From CAZNLH01 sp964573995 (GTDB lineage: Bacteria > Gemmatimonadota > CAZMKB01 > CAZNLH01), in contig CAZNLH010000046.1 in assembly GCA_964573995.1 (NCBI GenBank), positions 1 through 11,787 on the forward strand: a DNA stretch of 11,787 nucleotides. The letters are read 5' to 3'. Within the stretch, counting starts at the first letter, position 1; the number at the start of each line of letters is the position of its first letter. Shown one piece after another: positions 6,226 through 11,787 of this stretch. A model generated the notes under the pieces. The model had not been told where the DNA came from. It did no database searches and saw nothing but the letters and a program-made list of their open reading frames with translations. The position numbers and the translations under genes are program-made.

Positions 6226-9200
6226 TCAATCGACCCTTTCCCAATCCACCGAATGCCCTTCCAGGACCCCGCGAACGGAGGCAAGCAATCCTTTCGAGGG
6301 TAACACACGCACCGAAAGGCTTTGTAAGATATGGACCGTTCCGTCCTCCCTGACCGAAAGTCTCACCGGGCAACTCCCCGGATAAGCCAACAGGGTCTCC
6401 TTCAGCCTCTTGAGGGTCTCCTCCCCCACTTCCCCCTCCAGCCTTATCCTCAGAGCCACCCGGCCCTGCTTCAAGATGTCTTCCATCGACAAGAGTTCCT
6501 CAACCACCATCCTAACGGTCTCCTCGTCACGGCGAGATCGTCTCCCCCTGACCAGGACCGGCAGATCAGGTTTAATCAGGTCCCTGTACCGCTCGAACAC
6601 CTCGTTGAAGGTAATCACCTCGATCGTACCGTTGAAATCTTCGAGGGTCGCGAAGGACATCTCCTTGCCCTTCCGATCCATCAATCGCCTGGACTGGGTG
6701 AATACACCCCCTATTGTATATTCCCTGTCCTCTCTGGCATCCTGGAATCTCACCGTATCGCAGTTGGCCAGGGCGGCCATGACACCCTCGTACCTCTCCA
6801 GCGGGTGACCAGAGATGTAGAAACCCATCAACTCCTTCTCCATGGACAACTTTTTCAGTTTATTCCAAGGCTTGACATTGGGCAGAGCGGGGTAACTCCC
6901 CGTCGAACCCGTGCCACTACACGCTTCGAACAGGTTCATCTGCCCCTTCAGCCTGTCTTCTTCCCTCTGGGCCACCGCACTGATGGCCCTGTCCAACCCT
7001 TCCAACAACTGGGCGCGATGGCCCTTTATCGAATCGAGCGCCCCCGCCATTATGAGGCTCTCTATGACACGCTTGTTGTTCAATCTCAAGTCGATCGACT
7101 CAAGAAAATCATAAATGGTGTGAAACCCGCCGACCTTTTCCCTTGCCTGAATAATCGACTCGATCGCCCCGCGACCGACATTCTTGACCGCACCAAGACC
7201 GAAGCGGATCCCGTCATCCACGACCGTGAACCTGAATCCACTTTCGTTGATATCGGCAGGGAGGATATCTATTCCCATATCGCGGCACTTCCCGATGTAA
7301 TATACGACCTTGTCGGTGTTCCCCATCTCGCTGCTCATGAGGGCGGCCATATACTCGCGGGGGTGATTTGCCTTCAGGAAGGCGGTATAATAGGAGAGTA
7401 GCGAATAGGCCGCGCTGTGGCTCTTGTTGAAGCCGTAACCGCTGAAGAAGTACATGAGGTCAAAGATCTTGTCGGCGTCCCTCTCATCCACCCCGTTCGC
7501 AAGCGCCCCATGGACGAAATCCTTGCGGAGTTCCGCCATCTTCTTCTTCTTCTTCTTCCCCATGGCCCACCGCAGGATATCCGCCTTTCCCATGCTGAAG
7601 CCCGCCAACCTGTTCGCTATCTGCATCACCTGTTCCTGGTACAGAATCACCCCGAAGGTGTCTGATAGGATATCCTCGAGCATGGGGTGCGGATATTCGA
7701 CCTCCTTCTCTCCCTTCTTCCTGAGGATATATTCGTCCGTCATGCCGCTCTTGAGCGCGCCTGGCCGAATCAAGGCGTTCACCGCAATCAGGTCCTCGAA
7801 CCGGGACGGCTTCATCCTCTTCAAGACATCGGTCGGCACGTTCCCCTCGAATTGAAAGACGCCGCTCGTCTTCCCCTCGCCGAGCATCTCGTATACCTTG
7901 GGGTCATCGAGTGGTATGTCCTCCAGCGAGTAACGAACACCGGTCCGCCCCGCGACCGATTCTATCGTCTCGTAGATGACGGTCACGGTCTTGAGGCCGA
8001 GAAAATCCATCTTCAGGAGCCCGATGTACTCCGCCGATTTCATCTCGTACTGGGTCGTGACGTCCTTGCTGTTCGTCGTGTAGAGGGGAGAATAATTTAC
8101 CAGTTCCTCAGGTGCTATGACGACGCCTGCCGCGTGCACGGAAGCATGGCGGGGCATCCCCTCGAGGGTCCTGGCGATTTTCATCATCCGCTGATAACTC
8201 TCCTTCGAGTCGATCAGTTCCCTCAGTTCCCTTATCCCGGAAACGGCCGATTCGAGGTCCATGTTCGCGCCAGGCTGGTTGGGGATCAACTTTGCAATCC
8301 GGTCCACCTCCCCGAGGGGGATGTTCATCACGCGCCCGACATCCCTTACCACGCCGCGAGCCATCATCCTACCGAACGTGATAATCTGGGCCACATTACT
8401 CGAGCCATATTTCTCCCGCACGTAACGGATCACTTCGCCACGCCTCTCATAACAAAAATCTATATCAATGTCGGGCATGGTCACCCTCTCGAGGTTCAGG
8501 AACCGCTCGAAGAGCAGGCCGTAACGAATGGGATCCACGTCCGTAATGCCGAGAGAATACGCCACCAGGCTCCCAGCGATCGAGCCCCTGCCCGGGCCCA
8601 CGGGAATCCCGTCCCTCCTGGCGGCCTCGATGAAATCCCGCACGATGAGGAAATAACCGGAGTAACCGGCCCGGCGGATCACGTCGAGTTCATGGCCGAG
8701 CCTCTCCTGGAGTTTCTCGGCCCCCGTCCCATACCTGCGTTTGAGGCCGGCCTCCGCCTCTGATCTAAGATAACTGTCGATATCGGTGTATCCATCCGGA
8801 ACGGGAAAATCCGGCATGTGGAGCCTTCCGACCTCCAACTCTACATTGCACCGTTCGGCGATATCGACCGTAGCCGAAATCGCCTCCGGCGTGTCCTTGA
8901 AGGTCTCCGCCATCTCCTCACCGGACTTGAAGTAGATCTCGTCGCTGTCGAACCTCATCCGATCGGCGTCATTGATGGTCTTGCCCGTCTGTATGCACAG
9001 GAGGACGTCATGTGCCTCCGCGTCCTCCCTGTCGAGGAAGTGGACGTCGTTGGTCGCGACCAGGGGGATCCCCTTCTCTCTGCTCAGGCGTACCAGCCCC
9101 TCGTTCACCGTCTTCTGGCTCGCCAGGCCATGATCCTGCAATTCCAGGTAGAAGTTCCCGTCGCCGAATGCGCGGCTCAATCTCTCAACGGCCTCGACGG

Positions 9201-9678
9201 CTGAGGAATAATCTCCCCTTAGAAGGTGCTGTGCAACCTCTCCCTTGATACATGAACTCAGTCCGATGAGCCCCTCTGCGTGGGAACCAAGGACCTCCAT
9301 GTCGATTCTCGGCCTGAAATAGAATCCCTCGAGATAGCCTATCGACGCAAGCCGCATCAAGTTCTTGTATCCCTGCCTGTCCCTGGCCAGGAGGATCAGG
9401 TGGTAATATTTCTGAGCCCCCTTACCGCTCCCTTTCTTATCAAGGCGGGAGCCGGGGGCCATGTATGCCTCGAGACCGATGATAGGCTTGATGCCGGCCT
9501 CCACCGCATTCCTGTAGAAGTCTATTACGCCGAACATGTTGCCATGGTCGGTGATTGCGAGCGAAGACATACCGCATTGCTTAGCCTTTTCGAGGGTCCG
9601 CCCTATCGCACAGGCGCCGTCGAGAAGGCTGTATTCCGTATGAAGATGCAGATGTACGAACGATGGATGGTCAGACAC
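6226..9678 (-). CDS. dnaE: DNA polymerase III subunit alpha (replicative polymerase)
   Basis: This is the catalytic subunit of the chromosomal replicase, 1150 residues, close to E. coli alpha (1160). The PHP domain comes first (about 5-280), with HLH (11-13), D20, H45, E70, H93, C143, D211 and H213, apparently a full metal-ligand set. The C-family polymerase core holds the catalytic aspartates in PDIDIDF (D403 and D405, equal to E. coli D401 and D403) and D558 in LKMDFLGLK (equal to D555). GPGRGS (361-366) is in the palm. A stretch of six Lys (708-713) follows RWAMG. QMNLF at 913-917 fits the beta-clamp binding consensus. An OB-fold lies at about 985-1065, and a C-terminal region of the tau-binding type ends the protein. 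The start is GTG with GGAAGG eight bases upstream. It lies 87 nt after the DUF4837 gene. I see no clear promoter in that gap, so it is probably read from upstream. Confidence 0.98.
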   Translation of the reverse strand: MSDHPSFVHLHLHTEYSLLDGACAIGRTLEKAKQCGMSSLAITDHGNMFGVIDFYRNAVEAGIKPIIGLEAYMAPGSRLDKKGSGKGAQKYYHLILLARDRQGYKNLMRLASIGYLEGFYFRPRIDMEVLGSHAEGLIGLSSCIKGEVAQHLLRGDYSSAVEAVERLSRAFGDGNFYLELQDHGLASQKTVNEGLVRLSREKGIPLVATNDVHFLDREDAEAHDVLLCIQTGKTINDADRMRFDSDEIYFKSGEEMAETFKDTPEAISATVDIAERCNVELEVGRLHMPDFPVPDGYTDIDSYLRSEAEAGLKRRYGTGAEKLQERLGHELDVIRRAGYSGYFLIVRDFIEAARRDGIPVGPGRGSIAGSLVAYSLGITDVDPIRYGLLFERFLNLERVTMPDIDIDFCYERRGEVIRYVREKYGSSNVAQIITFGRMMARGVVRDVGRVMNIPLGEVDRIAKLIPNQPGANMDLESAVSGIRELRELIDSKESYQRMMKIARTLEGMPRHASVHAAGVVIAPEELVNYSPLYTTNSKDVTTQYEMKSAEYIGLLKMDFLGLKTVTVIYETIESVAGRTGVRYSLEDIPLDDPKVYEMLGEGKTSGVFQFEGNVPTDVLKRMKPSRFEDLIAVNALIRPGALKSGMTDEYILRKKGEKEVEYPHPMLEDILSDTFGVILYQEQVMQIANRLAGFSMGKADILRWAMGKKKKKKMAELRKDFVHGALANGVDERDADKIFDLMYFFSGYGFNKSHSAAYSLLSYYTAFLKANHPREYMAALMSSEMGNTDKVVYYIGKCRDMGIDILPADINESGFRFTVVDDGIRFGLGAVKNVGRGAIESIIQAREKVGGFHTIYDFLESIDLRLNNKRVIESLIMAGALDSIKGHRAQLLEGLDRAISAVAQREEDRLKGQMNLFEACSGTGSTGSYPALPNVKPWNKLKKLSMEKELMGFYISGHPLERYEGVMAALANCDTVRFQDAREDREYTIGGVFTQSRRLMDRKGKEMSFATLEDFNGTIEVITFNEVFERYRDLIKPDLPVLVRGRRSRRDEETVRMVVEELLSMEDILKQGRVALRIRLEGEVGEETLKRLKETLLAYPGSCPVRLSVREDGTVHILQSLSVRVLPSKGLLASVRGVLEGHSVDWERVD
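7540..7557 (-). repeat. (AAG)6 trinucleotide run inside dnaE
   Basis: Six identical AAG codons in a row encode Lys708-713 of DnaE, just after the RWAMG motif of the polymerase. Most homologues have a shorter Lys cluster here. A perfect in-frame triplet run can gain or lose codons by slippage without breaking the frame. Confidence 0.8.
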
Positions 9679-9686
9679 TATAAAAA

Positions 9687-9692
9687 CCTTCC
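9687..9692 (-). promoter_or_regulatory. Ribosome binding site deciding the GTG start of dnaE
   Basis: GGAAGG lies eight bases before GTG (9678-9676) on the minus strand. The start places the PHP motif HLHLH at residues 9-13, as expected for DnaE. Confidence 0.7.
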
Positions 9693-9765
9693 AATGCCCG
9701 ATAAGAAAGGCAGGTAAGGGGTTCGATGAAAGATGTTGAGCCTCGCCGCCATTGATGCATCATCC

Positions 9766-10833
9766 TCAAGGGCCACCGGCAGCCTCCTTCGCTGCAGGGG
9801 AACACTCGAAAGAATTCAGGATCGTGTCGAGTTGTATGAGGTAAACATACTTGGACTTCCTCGGGTCCGGAGAAAATAGTATCGAGTCGAGGAGGTAAAA
9901 TCGCCCTGCCTCCTCGCAATTGAAGGCATAGGTGATAAACACCCCCCCCTCGAGTTTCTCCCGGTTCTCCCAGATCCCCTCCAGCCTAAGCGCCTTGTCC
10001 CCCCGGAAATCCACCCACTCCGACTTCGTCCTGCCTGCAACGACGTAATCTCCCGGGTAGAAGTGCCGGCTCAATTCCGCCCTCAGGTCGAGAACGAACA
10101 ACGGGTCCAGGCTGTCCTGTTCCCCCTTCTCCCAGTGGATGATGAAAGACCGTTGCGGGTTCACGTTGAAGAACCTTATTGCCCGCGGACTCTCCAGGGG
10201 CTCGCCACGACGGTAAACAGATGGGAACCTCATAGTGAATCCGTACTCATCGCGAAGGGTATCCTCGAGCGCCAGGTTGGGTCCGCTCAGGAACATCTTC
10301 TCCTTCACCTCCGCCCTCAAGAGATCGTCCAACTTGGAGAAGAGGAGGTCCTTCGAGCGCCTGACGTAAGGGAGGATATCCCTTTCCCTGGCCGTGACAA
10401 GGAGAAATACCCGCTGATTCCGGGCCCACACGTCACTTGCTGCATACAGCAGCCCCCTCTTGGCGTTTATCTCGTCCCGTATATCCTCTGTGACGAGATC
10501 GCCGATCGTCCCCCTTCCCTCCAGCGAACCGATCAGGATCAACTTGGACCACTTCCGATATTCTCCAGGTTTCTCCAAGGGAGCGAAGATGACTTGAAAA
10601 GCCGTCTCGTGCCTTGGGGATAAGACCTCTCTTTCGAGTGCGCCGCGCACCTCGGGTTCGATCTCTCTCCAGACATCCTCGTCCGCCATGACAACGACTT
10701 CCGACATCTTACCCACCGCAAGGGGAAGGGAACAACCGGCCGGCAAGAGAAACAAAACGGCGGCGCAGATCACAATAAGTAGTATGAGGATGTCTTCATA
10801 CCACTTTGTATGGACTGAATATATCCGCATCAT
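9766..10833 (-). CDS. DUF4837 family protein, probable lipoprotein
   Basis: The 355-residue protein matches my memory of family DUF4837, whose function is unknown. The N-terminal part has the typical VGKMSEVVVMADEDVW (40-55), where a small-residue/Gly/Lys turn precedes a hydrophobic strand and a Trp. The middle has DVWARNQRVFLLVTA. The C-terminal part has GLW-like LRLEGIWEN, a GGVFITYAF strand and LFSPDPRKSKYVYLIQLDTIL. A long hydrophobic segment (about 14-30) ends in LPAGC, so Cys34 is a possible lipidation site; Pro at -3 is not ideal. The protein would then be anchored in the periplasm or at the outer membrane. Its first ATG overlaps the coaE stop (ATGA), and a second ATG follows at once, so either may be used. 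Tight overlap with coaE suggests coupled translation rather than a shared pathway. Family membership is from recalled patterns, not a search. Confidence 0.8.
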   Translation of the reverse strand: MMRIYSVHTKWYEDILILLIVICAAVLFLLPAGCSLPLAVGKMSEVVVMADEDVWREIEPEVRGALEREVLSPRHETAFQVIFAPLEKPGEYRKWSKLILIGSLEGRGTIGDLVTEDIRDEINAKRGLLYAASDVWARNQRVFLLVTARERDILPYVRRSKDLLFSKLDDLLRAEVKEKMFLSGPNLALEDTLRDEYGFTMRFPSVYRRGEPLESPRAIRFFNVNPQRSFIIHWEKGEQDSLDPLFVLDLRAELSRHFYPGDYVVAGRTKSEWVDFRGDKALRLEGIWENREKLEGGVFITYAFNCEEAGRFYLLDSILFSPDPRKSKYVYLIQLDTILNSFECSPAAKEAAGGP

Positions 10834-11459
10834 TCCCCCGCGTCAACACCTTTCTGGTTCAAACCGCGCTCTTTCATTATTCTTGTAAGTAATTCTGCGG
10901 CAATTTGTTGCAAGGTTTCCAAGGTCCCGTTGTTTTCCAGGACGTAATCACCTCGAGAAGCCTTATCGGCCGGGTCCATCTGCATCCTTTCTATCCGGAG
11001 AGACTCCTCCTCGCTCAATCCCCTCTTTTCTTTGAGCCTGGCAAGCCGCGTCCCCAGCGGGGCATGCACAACTACGAGGACGTCCACGCGATCCTGCATG
11101 CCCGCCTCGCAGATAAGCGCGGCGTCTATTACAACCAGCGACGTCCCAGCCTCCTCCTCTTCCAAGAGTCGCCTCTCGATCCTGTCGCGGATGAGGGGAT
11201 GCACCAGGCAATTCAGCCTCCGAAGCGCCCCCGGGTCATTGAATACCCTTTCACTCAATTTCTTCCTGTCCACCTCACCACCACCGATCAGGTCATCTCC
11301 GAACGTCTCGAGCAGTCGCCCGAAGGCATCCGACCCCGGCTTGAGCATATCGTGGCCTATCCTGTCCGCATCTATTATCACCGCCCCCATCGACTCCCAA
11401 GTTCCCGCCACGCTGCTCTTTCCACTCGCCACATTTCCCGTAAGGCCGATAACCAGCAC
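10830..11459 (-). CDS. coaE: Dephospho-CoA kinase
   Basis: CoaE phosphorylates the 3'-hydroxyl of dephospho-CoA with ATP, the last step of coenzyme A synthesis in the cytoplasm. With the GTG start at 11459 the protein has 209 residues, near E. coli CoaE (206), and begins VLVIGLTG as family members do. The Walker A loop is GNVASGKS (8-15). DADRIGHDML (30-39) supplies the conserved Asp pair, HPLIRDRI (87-94) follows, and the lid segment has RIERMQ (155-160). GDYVLENNG (170-178) matches the usual ADYVIDN-type end. The frame is open further upstream to 11522, but those residues overlap the polA end, lack family similarity and are rejected. AGGAAGGGG lies 12 bases upstream of GTG, inside the last polA codons. 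The gene starts 7 nt after the polA stop, and its own stop overlaps the next gene by four bases. The usual PLLFE motif reads AALICE (113-118). Confidence 0.96.
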   Translation of the reverse strand: MLVIGLTGNVASGKSSVAGTWESMGAVIIDADRIGHDMLKPGSDAFGRLLETFGDDLIGGGEVDRKKLSERVFNDPGALRRLNCLVHPLIRDRIERRLLEEEEAGTSLVVIDAALICEAGMQDRVDVLVVVHAPLGTRLARLKEKRGLSEEESLRIERMQMDPADKASRGDYVLENNGTLETLQQIAAELLTRIMKERGLNQKGVDAGE

Positions 11460-11466
11460 TAAAGTA

Positions 11467-11787
11467 TCATGCCCCTTCCTTGCATTCGAACCAGTTGGAG
11501 CCAGTGCTGACATCGACCACAACGGGCACCCTCAGGACGATGGCCTGTTCCATTTTCTCCTTCACCAACTCCTTCACTTCCTCTAACTCATCCTTGTACA
11601 CCTCGAAAACCAACTCGTCATGGACCTGGATGATCATTCGGCTCTTCAGCACTCGCCGCGCAAGTTCACCGAAGATGTCTATCATGGCGATCTTTATGAT
11701 ATCCGCGGCACTGCCCTGGACCGGCGAATTTATCGCCGTCCTCCGGGCGAACTCCCGCACGCTGCGGCTCTTGTGATTCAGGTCGGG
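11467..11787 (-). CDS. polA: DNA polymerase I, C-terminal part
   Basis: This is the last 106 codons of a gene cut by the window edge. The fragment covers the end of the family A polymerase domain. The frame opens with PDLNHKSRS, matching the LPDINS-type segment. AINSPVQGSAADIIK follows (18-32 of the fragment), with the conserved Gln equal to E. coli Q849. Motif C is QVHDELVFEV, with the catalytic Asp at fragment residue 57 (E. coli D882). The distance from that Asp to the end (49 residues) is close to E. coli (46). DNA polymerase I fills gaps and removes RNA primers; whether this protein has 5' nuclease or proofreading domains cannot be seen. It is the first gene of the visible minus-strand series and runs straight into coaE with a 7-nt gap. 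Confidence 0.97.
   Translation of the reverse strand, partial: PDLNHKSRSVREFARRTAINSPVQGSAADIIKIAMIDIFGELARRVLKSRMIIQVHDELVFEVYKDELEEVKELVKEKMEQAIVLRVPVVVDVSTGSNWFECKEGA
11472..11480 (-). promoter_or_regulatory. Ribosome binding site for coaE inside the polA 3' end
   Basis: AGGAAGGGG on the minus strand lies 12 bases before the GTG start at 11459, slightly far but the only strong match near it. It supports the short CoaE start, and means ribosomes finishing polA pass over the coaE initiation region. Confidence 0.55.

Noticed and set aside
6331..8763. Long open frames on the plus strand opposite dnaE (6331-7401 and 7687-8763).
   Set aside because: Their translations have no family motifs or export signals, and they are complementary shadows of a highly conserved polymerase gene.
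9753..9762. Palindrome TGATGCATCA between the DUF4837 gene and dnaE.
   Set aside because: It is a single 10-base palindrome without a second copy or promoter-like hexamers at a sensible distance.
9679..9765. Possible dnaE promoter, with TATAGT at the start codon as a -10 box.
   Set aside because: There is no -35 match 16-18 bases upstream, and a good ribosome site argues against a leaderless transcript.
11460..11522. Upstream extension of the coaE frame to an ATG at 11522.
   Set aside because: The extra 21 residues overlap the conserved end of polA, and the GTG at 11459 gives the normal family start and length.

Overview
The window looks like a piece of chromosome from a Gram-negative, probably uncultured bacterium. 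The envelope proteins include an outer-membrane beta-barrel with a C-terminal Phe, a DUF4837-type lipoprotein candidate and an M16 peptidase lipoprotein candidate, which implies two membranes. DUF4837 is best known from Bacteroidota and relatives, so an FCB-group or neighbouring candidate phylum is my guess; the sequence does not prove it. DNA is moderately GC-rich, and ATG and GTG starts with GGAGG-like ribosome sites are used.

Layout. At the left edge the + strand carries the 3' end of an M24 (Xaa-Pro) aminopeptidase gene, ending at 368. Everything else (400-11787) lies on the - strand and reads right to left: polA 3' end, coaE, DUF4837 protein, dnaE, outer-membrane barrel protein, accA, moaC, a four-helix membrane protein, then a two-domain M16 peptidase. 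Gaps between these genes are 87 nt or less, and two junctions overlap (ATGA for coaE/DUF4837, TAATG for moaC/membrane protein). This looks like one long transcription unit or a few nested ones. No stretch over 300 bases lacks a gene, and I saw no RNA gene, CRISPR array, insertion sequence or convincing intrinsic terminator.

How the genes fit together. Core replication and repair genes (polA, dnaE) sit with coenzyme A synthesis (coaE), the first step of fatty-acid synthesis (accA) and molybdopterin synthesis (moaC). Between them lie four envelope genes. The dnaE-accA pairing known from E. coli and others is kept, but a barrel gene sits between the two. DnaE keeps what appears to be a complete set of metal ligands in its PHP domain, unlike E. 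coli alpha.

This is mostly an ordinary housekeeping region, and I do not see a defence or mobile system. The least-explained items are the membrane protein at 3034-3903 (periplasmic beta-sandwich plus four helices, coupled to moaC), the DUF4837 protein, the barrel gene with a perfect hairpin just before its ribosome site, and the odd low-complexity tail of the aminopeptidase.
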